From: Cognatishimia activa
Lineage (GTDB): Bacteria; Pseudomonadota; Alphaproteobacteria; Rhodobacterales; Rhodobacteraceae
DNA: 64,000 bases
Assembly: GCF_026016445.1 (NCBI RefSeq)
Contig: NZ_CP096147.1
Location: 656,501 to 720,500, forward strand
Reading direction: 5' to 3'
Every line of letters begins with the position of its first letter. Position 1 is the stretch's first letter. The position numbers and the translations under genes are program-made. The notes under the pieces are model-generated. The model saw only the letters and a program-made list of their open reading frames with translations. It was not told the DNA's origin and did no database searches. Shown here one piece after another: positions 43,668 to 53,440 of the stretch.

Positions 43668-44543
43668 TTAAGGTGTGAGAAATTTCACATCCGGTATTTT
43701 TTCGATCTCATAGATGTCTTCGTCATAAAGCTCAGTGAGCGCATCGACATGCATCTCTGTCCACCCCGGGAAATCGATGTCTTCCTCCAGAATGTCATCG
43801 CGCGCAAATTTTTCTAGGAAGGCGGCAATCACACGCTTTTGCTGAACAACGGTGATGTTTGGGCGCTGAGCGATATAGTCTTTGAAACGCTTAAAGCCCT
43901 CTGGGATCATGATTTCTTCTAAGAAATCAAAAGCACCTGCGAGTTCAAAGGTCGGATCAACCCCTGCGATTTCGCGGATGATTTCCTGCCAGATCAATGG
44001 CGAGTCCTCATTACACCAAACGGTCATGGGCAATTGAGGATAGATATCTCTGATACGCGCTATGAATTGCGACCAGCGTAACTGCATCGGATCGCTGTAT
44101 TCGATCAGACTCTGAGGGTCTTCCCCCGGATGGGCTTTGATCATGCTTTGTAGATAGGTGGCAGGGTTGCAGGTGGCGAAATAGAGTTCGACATCCGCGC
44201 CATCAAAAAGCTGCAGAAAGCTGTCCAGTCGATTTGGATATCCCGGATAAAACTGATCCTCGCGCACACTCATGCGCGGAACACCGAGAAAATTGTCGGT
44301 TGAGAACACCACACGGTCGGGCTGGGTATCGCCTGCAACAGAGGTGATGAATTCTTCGCGTAGCGCATCATCCCCCAAGCCGCCACGGAACTTATGGAGG
44401 ACGGGACGCAGGTTTTTGCGGTAGCTCGATGGGCGTGGAATAAACGTTCCAACCTCCGCCAGCTTTTCTCGGTTTTTGCCGAGACACAGCTGCAGCCGGT
44501 TCTCATCGGTGTAGGGCGCTCCGAAGTGTAAGGCTACCTGCAT
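43668..44543 (-). CDS. hypothetical protein, sulfotransferase-like with degenerate P-loop
   Basis: A 291-residue soluble protein. The opening LHFGAPYTDENRLQLCLGKNREKLAEVGTF parallels the start of bacterial sulfotransferase-like proteins (hIGxxKTGTTxLQxxLxxNRxxL). However, the PAPS-binding Lys-Thr-Gly-Thr-Thr loop is replaced by APYTDEN. Later blocks (VELYFATCNPATYLQSMI, MTVWCNEDSPLIW) also fit that fold. It is therefore probably non-catalytic or of changed function; the call is tentative. It is divergent from the iron-type permease gene. Confidence 0.55.
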   Translation of the reverse strand: MQVALHFGAPYTDENRLQLCLGKNREKLAEVGTFIPRPSSYRKNLRPVLHKFRGGLGDDALREEFITSVAGDTQPDRVVFSTDNFLGVPRMSVREDQFYPGYPNRLDSFLQLFDGADVELYFATCNPATYLQSMIKAHPGEDPQSLIEYSDPMQLRWSQFIARIRDIYPQLPMTVWCNEDSPLIWQEIIREIAGVDPTFELAGAFDFLEEIMIPEGFKRFKDYIAQRPNITVVQQKRVIAAFLEKFARDDILEEDIDFPGWTEMHVDALTELYDEDIYEIEKIPDVKFLTP

Positions 44544-44626
44544 ATCAATTGGGTCTTTCTGCTACTTTGCGCCACAATATAGCTTCGTTTCTGGACAGCG
44601 AAACCAGTTTCGGGCAACACGTCCAC

Positions 44627-46285
44627 ATGAGTGACATACCGGCACAGCCAAATTCTACTGTCAGACGGCGTTTGAGCCTTGATCCATGGTCCCTTGGGGC
44701 TGTGTTCATCGCTTCTATCGTATTGATCCCGATTGTTGCGGTTGCGATCCTGGCGTTGTTCCCGACGGAGAACATCTGGCCGCATCTTCTGGCGACAACT
44801 TTGCCGCGCTATTTCCAGACCACTTTGATCCTGATGCTCTCGGTTGGTTTTCTGGCGGCCAGTGTGGGAACTGGGGCAGCTTGGTTGATCTCACGCTATA
44901 CATTCCCGCTGTCGCGTTGGCTTGAGTGGCTTTTGCTTTTACCACTGGCGATCCCAGCCTATGTAGGCGCCTATGCTCTAGTGGATTTCCTCGAATACGC
45001 AGGTCCCGTGCAAACAGGCCTGAGATCCATATTTGGCTGGGAAACATCTCGCGATTATTGGTTCCCTGAGATCCGCTCGCTTGGCGCTGCCATCATCGTT
45101 TTGGCGGCCTCGCTCTTTCCATACGTCTACATTCTGGCGCGTGCAGCCTTTCGCGAACAATCTGGTGCCGCTGAAGAAGTGGCACGATCCTTGGGGGCAG
45201 GCGCGATCGGGCGCTTTATGCGCGTCGGTTTACCGTTGGCACGGCCTGCGATTGCGGCGGGCGCTGCGATTGTCATGATGGAAACCGTGAATGACTTTGG
45301 CACCGTTGATTACTTCGCAGTGCAAACGCTAACGACCGGCATCTTCAATGTTTGGCTGGAAAGCCACAACGTGGGCGGCGCGGCGCAGATTGCGTCAGTG
45401 ATTTTGATATTGGTGATTTTCCTCGTCACTTTGGAAAAGATCAGCCGCCGGAAAATCAAATTCTTCAGCCTCTCAAATCGGCACCGCCCTGTTGATCGTG
45501 TGCGCTTGAGTGGCGTATCCGCTGCCGGAGCGACTCTGGCCTGCCTTATACCTTTTGCGGTTGGCTTCCTGCTGCCGGTCTCCGTGATCCTGAGCCATGC
45601 CTTGGACAATCCAGAAAGCTGGACAGACGAGGGGCTTCTGCGTGCGCTGACCAATACGCTTACTGTTGGGGGTATCGCGGCAGTTGTGACTGTTCTGGCT
45701 GGGGTCTTCTTGGTCTACGGCGTAAGATTGTCCGGGCGCAAACTGCCACGCTTGTTGCTGCCCATCACGACCATTGGTTATGCCGCGCCGGGTGCCGTTT
45801 TGGGGGTGGGGATACTGATCCCATTGGCCTTCCTTGACCATCGTCTCGCGGATTTTATTGAAAGCATCACTGGCGAGCGGGCAGGGCTTATCCTGACGGG
45901 CTCTGCCTTTGCGCTGGTCTTGGCTTATTGTGTGCGTTTCTTTGCCATCGGGCAGGGGGCGGCAGATGCGGCGATGGGGCGTGTGTCGCCGAGCCTTGAG
46001 ATGGCAGCACGGTCACTGGGACGCACACGGGCGCAAACGCTCAAGGAAATTTACTTCCCGCTGATCAGGGGCTCAATCGGCTCTGCGCTGCTGTTGGTCT
46101 TTGTGGATTGCGTGAAGGAACTGCCGGCAACGATGCTGCTGCGGCCTTTTAACTATGAAACCCTGGCCACGCGTGTGCATGACCAGGCCAGTCTTGAAAA
46201 TCTTGGCGATGCAAGCCCGGGAGCTTTGCTGATCGTGTTGGTCGGACTCTGCGCTGTGTCGCTTCTGGCCCGGGCCAACCGATAG
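44627..46285 (+). CDS. iron(III)-type ABC transporter permease
   Basis: A 552-residue double permease of the FbpB/AfuB family with about 12 helices in two halves. The two coupling loops are EEVARSLGAGAIGRFMRVGLPLARP and EMAARSLGRTRAQTLKEIYFPLIRG. It is expected to import ferric iron with a periplasmic binding protein and an ATPase, neither of which is adjacent, so partner genes must lie elsewhere. The start MSDIPAQPNS is chosen; a TTG 78 bp upstream would add a hydrophilic extension. Confidence 0.88.
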   Translation: MSDIPAQPNSTVRRRLSLDPWSLGAVFIASIVLIPIVAVAILALFPTENIWPHLLATTLPRYFQTTLILMLSVGFLAASVGTGAAWLISRYTFPLSRWLEWLLLLPLAIPAYVGAYALVDFLEYAGPVQTGLRSIFGWETSRDYWFPEIRSLGAAIIVLAASLFPYVYILARAAFREQSGAAEEVARSLGAGAIGRFMRVGLPLARPAIAAGAAIVMMETVNDFGTVDYFAVQTLTTGIFNVWLESHNVGGAAQIASVILILVIFLVTLEKISRRKIKFFSLSNRHRPVDRVRLSGVSAAGATLACLIPFAVGFLLPVSVILSHALDNPESWTDEGLLRALTNTLTVGGIAAVVTVLAGVFLVYGVRLSGRKLPRLLLPITTIGYAAPGAVLGVGILIPLAFLDHRLADFIESITGERAGLILTGSAFALVLAYCVRFFAIGQGAADAAMGRVSPSLEMAARSLGRTRAQTLKEIYFPLIRGSIGSALLLVFVDCVKELPATMLLRPFNYETLATRVHDQASLENLGDASPGALLIVLVGLCAVSLLARANR

Positions 46286-46298
46286 TCAAATTACCTGT

Positions 46299-47156
46299 TC
46301 AGGCGCACAGCGCGAAATCCCAATAGAGATCACGTGCCCGCTGGGTGATCGGACCTGTACCCAGCACGCGGTCTTGGAATTTTTCGACAGGCATGACTTT
46401 CGCGATATTCCCAGTGCAGAATATCTCATCCGCAGTTTCAAAGTCCGCAACTGTCATTTTGACTTCATTCACCTCGACACCATCGGCGCGCAGCAGCCTA
46501 ATGACACGCTGACGGGTCAGGCCATTCAAGAAGCAGCCGTTTGGCACCGGAGTGGACACAACACCGTCTTTGACTGCAAAGACATTCGTTGAGGCTGTCT
46601 CAGCTACATTGCCATCAATATCGAGCGACAAAGCATTCGAGAAACCACGCGCTCGCGCCCATGCCATGATACGACCGTTGTTGGCATAAAGAGATCCAGC
46701 TTTCGCTTCTGTCAGCGCCATGTCCTGACGCGGGCGGCAGAAGGGTGCGACTGTCAATGAAAATGCGCCGATCTCAGGCATAGGAAGCGTTTCAATACAG
46801 ACAGAGAAAACTGTCGATTCAGGCACCAAATCAATGATCCCTGGTGTGCTTTCCGTGGCCCACATCATCGGGCGAATATACAGCTGCGCGTCGTCTGCGT
46901 AGGTGGCCACGCCTTCCTTTACGATGTCTATGATCTCTTCGCCTGAGACATTAGGGATCATCCCCATAGCTTCAGCGGAACGGATCAAACGGTGGCAATG
47001 CCCCTCAAGATCCGGCATCACGCCTTGAAACTTGCGTGCCCCATCAAAGACCTGCGAACCTAGCCATGCCACATGATCCGCAGCGCGAATAACCGCTACG
47101 TTTCCGTCCTGCCATGTGCCATCGAAATAGGTTCGAACATCGTCGCTCAGTGCCAT
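46299..47156 (-). CDS. class IV aminotransferase, branched-chain type
   Basis: A 285-residue PLP fold-type IV enzyme similar to IlvE. The Schiff-base lysine is in TEAKAGSLYANNGRIM, and GNVAETASTNVFAV and NGCFLNGLTRQRVI are conserved. It is expected to interconvert branched-chain amino and keto acids, although close homologues include D-amino-acid and 4-amino-4-deoxychorismate-type enzymes. The start MALSDDVRTYFDG is preferred over an in-frame ATG six codons upstream. Confidence 0.88.
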   Translation of the reverse strand: MALSDDVRTYFDGTWQDGNVAVIRAADHVAWLGSQVFDGARKFQGVMPDLEGHCHRLIRSAEAMGMIPNVSGEEIIDIVKEGVATYADDAQLYIRPMMWATESTPGIIDLVPESTVFSVCIETLPMPEIGAFSLTVAPFCRPRQDMALTEAKAGSLYANNGRIMAWARARGFSNALSLDIDGNVAETASTNVFAVKDGVVSTPVPNGCFLNGLTRQRVIRLLRADGVEVNEVKMTVADFETADEIFCTGNIAKVMPVEKFQDRVLGTGPITQRARDLYWDFALCA

Positions 47157-47251
47157 TATAGCCTCCAAAAACACTCCCTAAATTTATGCTTAACGAGGAG
47201 AACGAAGGGGCTGCAAGGCCAGTTTTAAATAAGAAATTTTGTTGCGCGAAC

Positions 47252-48226
47252 CTATCTTCTGCTGTGCAAAGGTTGCCGATTTTGCCCGTGTCGAGCAACC
47301 AAGCGCTTCTGATTTTTGGCAGAGGGGATAAGAGACGCAGGATTGTCGCTTTTCATCTCTTTCAGTTCTGGGAACAGCGCTTGCAATTCTTCCAATGCTT
47401 CGGGGGCCAAAGTCTGCAGAGCTTCCTCCCCGGTCAGAAGGCTCTCCGCGGGTGCATTCTCCGCAAAAATCACTTGGTGATTTTCCATCAACAGGTGGTG
47501 GTAGGTGACCGAAGTCACGCTGGTGTCGATAAAGATACCTGGAAGCTCCGTCAGCTTGATGGCAGAGACCAAGACATCCGGTTTACCAAACATGCGCATG
47601 GCAATTTTGGAGCTGATCAACATGCGATGCTGGCGAGAAACCAGAAGATCGCGTGTGGGGAGACCTTTCCCCAATGCCCCTGCAGATATGCGGACCGGAC
47701 GGAGCTTTGGGTTATCGTTCAAATCCTGAGCATTCAGCTGGCGACTCATATTCAACACGAGCGGCTGCAACCCGTCGGCCTTTGTGACCAGAAGGTCACC
47801 TGCGATCAGCTCTTCAACGGGCCGATCCCCGGTATCGGTTGCTATGAAAGTACCTGAAGCAAAACAAACAACATCAGAATAAGACCAACCTACGGTGTGA
47901 CTTTGATAGCGGCCAAGTGTGGCCCCGACAGTGAATTCCGATCCGGGCAAAGGAGCAAAGTACCAGCCGCCGTCAGTGGTATGGAAGAAGTTGAAGGTTT
48001 CAACGTGATCGTTGCCGTCGACATCCGTAAAGCTGACTTGAATCGAATAAGGGTTGCTATTGGTCCCATTGAAGTCGCCCCCATCGATACTGACGCGTTC
48101 GTCTGAATCGAACCGGCCACCAACCTCACCGTCATTGTCTTCAAACGTTGCGGTGTAGGACTCGTTATAAGTCGCGTTGTAGTAGGTTCCGCTCCAGCGG
48201 AACACTTCAAATGTATAGTCAGGCAT
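47252..48226 (-). CDS. Hint-domain protein (paralogue)
   Basis: A 324-residue protein with a beta-rich acidic N-terminal domain (residues 1 to about 118; Tyr/Asn/Asp-rich) and a Hint domain from VVCFASGTFIAT (catalytic Cys). EELIAGDLLVTKADG, LRPVRISAGALGKGLP and SRQHRMLIS follow. The Hint half closely matches the protein at 12545-13597 while the N-terminal halves differ, as if one processing module serves different cargo. No signal peptide is seen. It is divergent from the RTX protein gene. GAGGCAAGAGC precedes the ATG. Confidence 0.85.
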   Translation of the reverse strand: MPDYTFEVFRWSGTYYNATYNESYTATFEDNDGEVGGRFDSDERVSIDGGDFNGTNSNPYSIQVSFTDVDGNDHVETFNFFHTTDGGWYFAPLPGSEFTVGATLGRYQSHTVGWSYSDVVCFASGTFIATDTGDRPVEELIAGDLLVTKADGLQPLVLNMSRQLNAQDLNDNPKLRPVRISAGALGKGLPTRDLLVSRQHRMLISSKIAMRMFGKPDVLVSAIKLTELPGIFIDTSVTSVTYHHLLMENHQVIFAENAPAESLLTGEEALQTLAPEALEELQALFPELKEMKSDNPASLIPSAKNQKRLVARHGQNRQPLHSRR

Positions 48227-48401
48227 GCTCTTGCCTCTGGATTAGACGTCGGGTTTTCCCGTTAACTTGTTTTAAGGGTACTTTAATGCGCATATTTGAT
48301 CAAGAATATCATAGGATTGCCCTAATATTTCGCTAACCTTTTCGCCGACGATTTGAGTTGGTCGTATTTCGATTGCGGCTTTTCTGTCTGGAGTAGGATG
48401 A

Positions 48402-51290
48402 ATGACGAATTTCACCCGTAGATACGGCAGTTTGCTTCGCGATGGTTCTATTGCGCAGCTGCTGTGCGTTTTGGCCTTAGCGTTTGTTGCCGGTTCGGTG
48501 CGAGCCGAAGCAACCAAGGTCTTCGTTTTTGGCAATAGTCTGATCAATCATGTCAGTGAGACCGAAAAGACCACAGTGCCGCACTGGCTGGCCCATTTGG
48601 CGGATCGCAACGGTGAAGAGCTGGAGCTGGATGGTAAATTTGGGTTCTTGCGGAACTTCGCCAGCGAATTGCCGCCCCAGGCACAATGGAGTTTTGAAAA
48701 CGTCACCCCGGCATGGGGACGCAGCTACCGACAATTCGATGATGTCGGTTATAGCCACTACATTTTTAATCCAGCGAATTTCATTCAGTACCAAGCCGCC
48801 GATGAGGCCTATCACGGAGATAACCCGGAGGGGTTCTCTCCTCTTTCGGCAGCTGCGCAACTCTTTCAGAATATTGCGCCGAGCCGAGAGATCATTCTTT
48901 ATGAAGGCTGGGCGGATCTAGAGGCCTTTTCAACGCGGTTTCCCCCGCGCAATCGCCCATTGCGCAAATACCATGCCTATAATCAGGGGGATTATCATGA
49001 CTGGTACGTGGACTTCGCAAATAAGCTGCAAGCTGCCTTGCCTGAGAGAAATGTCACATTGATCCCCATCGCGCGCATCCTTTCGCGCGCATTTACCGAG
49101 ACGGGGCTGAAGGGACTAAAGGCCACAGACATATACTTGGATACTGCGCCACATGGGGCGTCAAATCTTTACTTCCTCGCATCGATCCCAGTCTACGCGC
49201 GGCTTTTTGGAAGCCTTCCCGATGTAGATGATGTACCCGCCGAAGTACATCCGCTGATCAAAGCGCATTTCCCTGATTACCTAAAAATCATTGCCGAAGA
49301 GATGCCGATCCAAAAGGCAGAGGTGTCTGTTGACGCTCCATCAAGTGGCGTTTCGGAAACTAGCAATGAGGTGCCTCAGGTCGATAGGGCCGCCTCGGAT
49401 GCCCCTGCCTTGGGGTATGGATTGGACGGCATTGCAGACTGGTCCACGCAGGTGCCTTTTGTGGACTTGATGAAATCCTCGCGTCAGTGGGTCGGCCATC
49501 TCAAAGATGCGGAATGGGGCGGCTGGGGACAGGCAGAGCTTGAGGATGGAGGTTATCTGGATGCTGAGGGCTGGCCTGTGAAAATCCCTGAGCAGCTTAC
49601 CAAAATCGAAACCTTCATGTTGACGGATTTCCCTGAGGACGCGCGCCAGCACAACGGTCTCTATCGCTTGTCTTGGGAGGGCGAAGGTAAAATCGATCTA
49701 TCAGGTAGCTCGCGCGCGACACGTTACGGCGACCATGAAATCTGGTTTCGCTTTTCTGTCGGCGGGGGACCGCTTGGGATTGTCATTTACAACACCGACC
49801 CCAACGGGACCGGAGATAATATTCGAAATATCTCAATTGTGAGAGAAGACCAGATCCCGCTTTTTGAAGCCGGAGTCGTATTCAATCCTGAATGGCTTCG
49901 TGTGGTGGAAGATGTCCGTCTTGTCCGTTTCATGGATTGGATGTTCACCAATGGCTCTGATCTGGAGCGCTGGGCTGACCGCCCCGTAATCAGCGACTAC
50001 AGCTGTACACGTCGCGGAGTCCCGGTGGAGCTAATGGTGGAGCTGGTCAACCAAATTGGAGCGGACCCTTGGTTCACGATGCCCCACAAGGCTGACGATG
50101 ATTTCATGCGTCGGTTTGCGGCCTACGTTCAGAGTCATCTTCGTGTGGGATTAAAAGCGCATGTTGAATACTCAAACGAGGTTTGGAATTTCCTGTTTCC
50201 TCAGACGCACTGGGCCGCGGCTGAGGCTGAAAAGCTCTGGGGGGCGGATACCGGTGGGGATGCTTGGATGCAGTTTTACGGCCACCGAAGCGCACAAATG
50301 GCTCAGATCTGGTCTGAGATCTTCGCGCAAGACATGGATCGCTTAACGCGCGTTTTTGCGACACACACGGGCTGGCCTGGATTAGAGCAGGGGGCGTTGA
50401 ATGCCCCACTTGCAGTTCAGCAAGGGGCACCCAAACCTGTTGAATACTTTGATGCCTATGCAGTCACCGGATACTTCGGCCTGGAGTACGGTTCGGATGA
50501 AAAGGCGCCAGTCGTCGTTAAATGGATTGCCGAGAGTCAGGCGGCAGGTTTGGGCTACCAAACGGCGATTGAAAACGTTGCACGTGATTTGCAAAGCAAT
50601 GGATTAAAGCAACTGACCGAGGAACTCTGGCCTCATCATGCGAATGTCGCCAAGAAGCATGGGCTGGATCTCATCATGTACGAAGGCGGCACGCATGTTG
50701 TTGGGCACTTGGATTGGACGGAGAACGAAGAACTGACCGCGTTTTTCCACGCCCTAAACTATTCGCCAGAAATGGCTGAGATTTATCACGCCCTATTGTC
50801 CGCTTGGGAGGCGAATGGCGGCACTGTGTTTAACGCTTTTGTTGACGTCTCAAAGCCCAGCAAATGGGGAAGTTGGGGCGCGCGGCGTCATTTGAATGAT
50901 GGTAACCCGCGGCTGCAGGCTCTTAGCGATTACAATCTCGCAGGTGCCAGTTGGGACATTGCTCGCAGTGCAGAGGACTTTGCTGCGGGTGTGGTCATTA
51001 CGGGCGGCGCAGGCACTGATGTTCTGGCAGGAACGGAATTCTCAGACGTGTTAATTGGACAAGCCGGAGATGATGAGTTCAGTGCAGGCAAGGGAAACAA
51101 TTATGTACATGGGGGCGAGGGCAATGACCACGTGGTCTTGCAGGGGTTCCTAGAGGAATATCGCTTTGGTCAGGACGGTGAGAAGTTGGTCGCCAAATCC
51201 AAACACGGCACCACAAGGCTCTTTGCAGTAGAAACCCTGTCCTTTTCAGAAACACCCGATTTAATACTGTCAGCGTCAGATCTCTTTTGA
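48402..51290 (+). CDS. secreted SGNH-like / glycoside-hydrolase-like / RTX-repeat protein
   Basis: A 962-residue exported protein. The N-terminal signal peptide (hydrophobic core LLCVLALAFVAG, cleavage near VRAEA) is followed by an SGNH-like region (about 37-305; FVFGNSLINH, YLDTAPHG). A TIM-barrel glycosidase-like domain follows (about 345-850), with candidate acid/base Glu593 (EYSNEVWNF) and nucleophile Glu761 (IMYEGGTH). The C-terminus has RTX calcium-binding nonapeptides (GGAGTDVLAG, GQAGDDEFSAGKGNNYVHGGEGND). A polysaccharide esterase/hydrolase role is inferred from the adjacent glycan genes. GGAGTAGGATGA precedes the ATG. Confidence 0.78.
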   Translation: MTNFTRRYGSLLRDGSIAQLLCVLALAFVAGSVRAEATKVFVFGNSLINHVSETEKTTVPHWLAHLADRNGEELELDGKFGFLRNFASELPPQAQWSFENVTPAWGRSYRQFDDVGYSHYIFNPANFIQYQAADEAYHGDNPEGFSPLSAAAQLFQNIAPSREIILYEGWADLEAFSTRFPPRNRPLRKYHAYNQGDYHDWYVDFANKLQAALPERNVTLIPIARILSRAFTETGLKGLKATDIYLDTAPHGASNLYFLASIPVYARLFGSLPDVDDVPAEVHPLIKAHFPDYLKIIAEEMPIQKAEVSVDAPSSGVSETSNEVPQVDRAASDAPALGYGLDGIADWSTQVPFVDLMKSSRQWVGHLKDAEWGGWGQAELEDGGYLDAEGWPVKIPEQLTKIETFMLTDFPEDARQHNGLYRLSWEGEGKIDLSGSSRATRYGDHEIWFRFSVGGGPLGIVIYNTDPNGTGDNIRNISIVREDQIPLFEAGVVFNPEWLRVVEDVRLVRFMDWMFTNGSDLERWADRPVISDYSCTRRGVPVELMVELVNQIGADPWFTMPHKADDDFMRRFAAYVQSHLRVGLKAHVEYSNEVWNFLFPQTHWAAAEAEKLWGADTGGDAWMQFYGHRSAQMAQIWSEIFAQDMDRLTRVFATHTGWPGLEQGALNAPLAVQQGAPKPVEYFDAYAVTGYFGLEYGSDEKAPVVVKWIAESQAAGLGYQTAIENVARDLQSNGLKQLTEELWPHHANVAKKHGLDLIMYEGGTHVVGHLDWTENEELTAFFHALNYSPEMAEIYHALLSAWEANGGTVFNAFVDVSKPSKWGSWGARRHLNDGNPRLQALSDYNLAGASWDIARSAEDFAAGVVITGGAGTDVLAGTEFSDVLIGQAGDDEFSAGKGNNYVHGGEGNDHVVLQGFLEEYRFGQDGEKLVAKSKHGTTRLFAVETLSFSETPDLILSASDLF

Positions 51291-52496
51291 GATTGTGAGG
51301 TCTAGGGATTCCCGTGCGATCAGCTCGGCCCCTTTGCGGCAATCAAACCGCTCTTCAATTCTTGACCGTGCTGATTTGCCATACCGCATGGCGTCCTGCG
51401 GGGAATTGGCGACCAGCTGAATGGCGGCTGCTAGGTCATTGGGGGCGTGAGGCTCCACAAGAACCCCGTCAACTCCGTGATGGATTAATTCCGGCACGCC
51501 ACCAACCCTCGTGCCTGTAGTGGGCACTTCGCAGGCCATGGCTTCCATATAAGCCACTCCAATGGCTTCCTGATGGGTCGCCAAAACAAAAAGATGGGCG
51601 TCGTTGAGCTGCTGGCGCACGTCTTCTGCGCTGACTGCACCTAGGAGTGTGACCGCATTGTCCAGTTCCAGCTCAGTGATCTTTTCTTCCAAAACCTTTC
51701 GGAAGCCCCCGCCACCCTGATCATCTTCACCTGCGATGGTCAAGCGGGCATCGATGCCCTTGTCACGCAGCAACTTGACTGAGTCGATGAGGTCTTGATG
51801 GCCTTTGGCAATGTTCAAACGTCCACATGAGAAAAGACGCAGCGCTTCACCGGGGGGATATGGCTGATATGGCCTATCCCGGCGCAACGCATTCAGATCA
51901 ACACCCATAGGCTGGACAAATACGCGGCTGGGTCGGTCAGGTCCAAGCACCTGGTCGAGCTGTCCATTGAGCTGTTCCGACACAACTGTTGCAAACTTCG
52001 CGTGTCGCCATTTCAGTCGCTGGCCCGCTCCATAGCCGTCAATATCGCCATGTAGGGTCACGCTGTAGCTTGGCCCACCCATCAAATATGCCATGACGGC
52101 CACCAAAGCCGCGCGACCGCAAGAATGGACATGTACATGGGAAATTCCCTGCCGCGTGCAGCTTTGTTTCAAGAGCTGTGCTGCGCCCGTGGTCACGGCG
52201 AGGTCTTTGGCAAGCTGTTTGCCTTCACTCAGAATGTCTTTGGCATAGATGGTTGGTGAAACGCTCAACGCGGTTTTAGCCGCGGCTTTGGCATCAATCA
52301 CGCCAAGGTATTCTGTGCGGGCAATGGCATCTTCTGACCACTTATGTGAAATCAGCCCAGCAGGAGGGCGTCTTGTGCTAAACAGGGAAACAGAAATCCC
52401 CATGCGTTCCAGCGCCTCAATCTCGCGCCAAAAGAAAATATGGGTCTGACCCGGAAATTCAGGTATCAAATAGCCAATTTTGGGCGAAGTCGACAC
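51276..52496 (-). CDS. family 4 glycosyltransferase
   Basis: A 406-residue GT-B glycosyltransferase. The C-terminal Rossmann half has SCGRLNIAKGHQDLIDSVKLL, LTIAGEDDQGGG and the E-x7-E-like segment TGTRVGGVPELIHHGVDGVLVEPH. The N-terminal half has PEFPGQTHIFFWREIEALERMGI, typical of colanic-acid/exopolysaccharide GT4 enzymes. The GTG start is 116 bp from the divergent GT2 gene. The 3' end overlaps the RTX protein gene by 15 bp. Confidence 0.9.
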   Translation of the reverse strand: MSTSPKIGYLIPEFPGQTHIFFWREIEALERMGISVSLFSTRRPPAGLISHKWSEDAIARTEYLGVIDAKAAAKTALSVSPTIYAKDILSEGKQLAKDLAVTTGAAQLLKQSCTRQGISHVHVHSCGRAALVAVMAYLMGGPSYSVTLHGDIDGYGAGQRLKWRHAKFATVVSEQLNGQLDQVLGPDRPSRVFVQPMGVDLNALRRDRPYQPYPPGEALRLFSCGRLNIAKGHQDLIDSVKLLRDKGIDARLTIAGEDDQGGGGFRKVLEEKITELELDNAVTLLGAVSAEDVRQQLNDAHLFVLATHQEAIGVAYMEAMACEVPTTGTRVGGVPELIHHGVDGVLVEPHAPNDLAAAIQLVANSPQDAMRYGKSARSRIEERFDCRKGAELIARESLDLTISKEI

Positions 52497-52612
52497 GGTG
52501 CCTGCTCGAAATTTTGTTTGTTATGCTTTCGCGATGGACGCGTGCTATCGAATTAGCATATTTGACGGGGTAAGCCGAGCATAAAGACAGCAAAAAACCG
52601 GCGGGACCGAGC

Positions 52613-53440
52613 ATGAAAACGAGCATCATCATTCCAGCCAATAACGAGGCGCATTGGATGAGCGCCTGTCTGGAGGCTGTGTTTGCCTCTCAGAAGCTTG
52701 AGGCGGCGCAAGTGATCGTTGTTGCGAATGGATGCACCGACAGGACCGCCGATATCGCGCGCAAGTACGAGCCACTGGCAAAGGCCAAAGGTTGGGAGCT
52801 TTTGGTGGTCGAGTTGAAAATCGGCAACAAATTGCATGCGCTGAATGTGGGTGATCATCAGGCTACCGGTGATGTGCGTGTCTACTTAGATGCGGATGTT
52901 CAGGTCTCTGAGCGGGTATTGCACCAGATTGAGCGTGCTTTGGATCGTGAGGAGCCTGCTTGGGCCAGCGGTAAAATGCAAATGGCAGCGGCAGGGCGGG
53001 TCAGTCGGCTCTACGGTCGTTTTTGGTCCAAGGTGCCGTTCATGGCAAAGTCAGTTCCGGGATCTGGCCTATTCGCCGTCAATAGCGCTGGGCGCGCGCG
53101 TTGGGGAGAGTTCCCGGATATTATTTCGGACGACATGTATGTGCGCCTGCAATTCAAACCGCGTGAGCGTTTAGGGGTTCCAGGCACCTACATCTGGCCT
53201 ATCGCGGAAGGCTGGCGCAATTTGATCAAAGTGCGCCGTCGCCAGAACCAGGGCGTGGATCAAATCGCCGACCGATTTCCGCATTTGCTGAAAAATGAGG
53301 ATAAAGGCAACTTTGGCAAAGGTCCGATTGCAACCTTGGCTTTGAACTATCCGTTTGGGTTCTTTGTCTATGCGTCGGTCGCATTGATCGTAAAGCTCAG
53401 CAGGGACAAGTCTGAAGGCCAATGGAGCCGAGGACGATGA
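52613..53440 (+). CDS. family 2 glycosyltransferase
   Basis: A 275-residue GT-A glycosyltransferase: SIIIPANNEAHWMSACLEAV, VVANGCTDRTADIA, the metal-binding VYLDADVQVS and a catalytic-loop acidic pair in IISDDMYVRLQF, then RRRQNQGVDQ. A short C-terminal hydrophobic segment may anchor it to the membrane. It is the first gene of a plus-strand cluster with a flippase, PKS, second GT2 and NRPS. The flippase gene overlaps its stop by four bases (ATGA). Confidence 0.9.
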   Translation: MKTSIIIPANNEAHWMSACLEAVFASQKLEAAQVIVVANGCTDRTADIARKYEPLAKAKGWELLVVELKIGNKLHALNVGDHQATGDVRVYLDADVQVSERVLHQIERALDREEPAWASGKMQMAAAGRVSRLYGRFWSKVPFMAKSVPGSGLFAVNSAGRARWGEFPDIISDDMYVRLQFKPRERLGVPGTYIWPIAEGWRNLIKVRRRQNQGVDQIADRFPHLLKNEDKGNFGKGPIATLALNYPFGFFVYASVALIVKLSRDKSEGQWSRGR

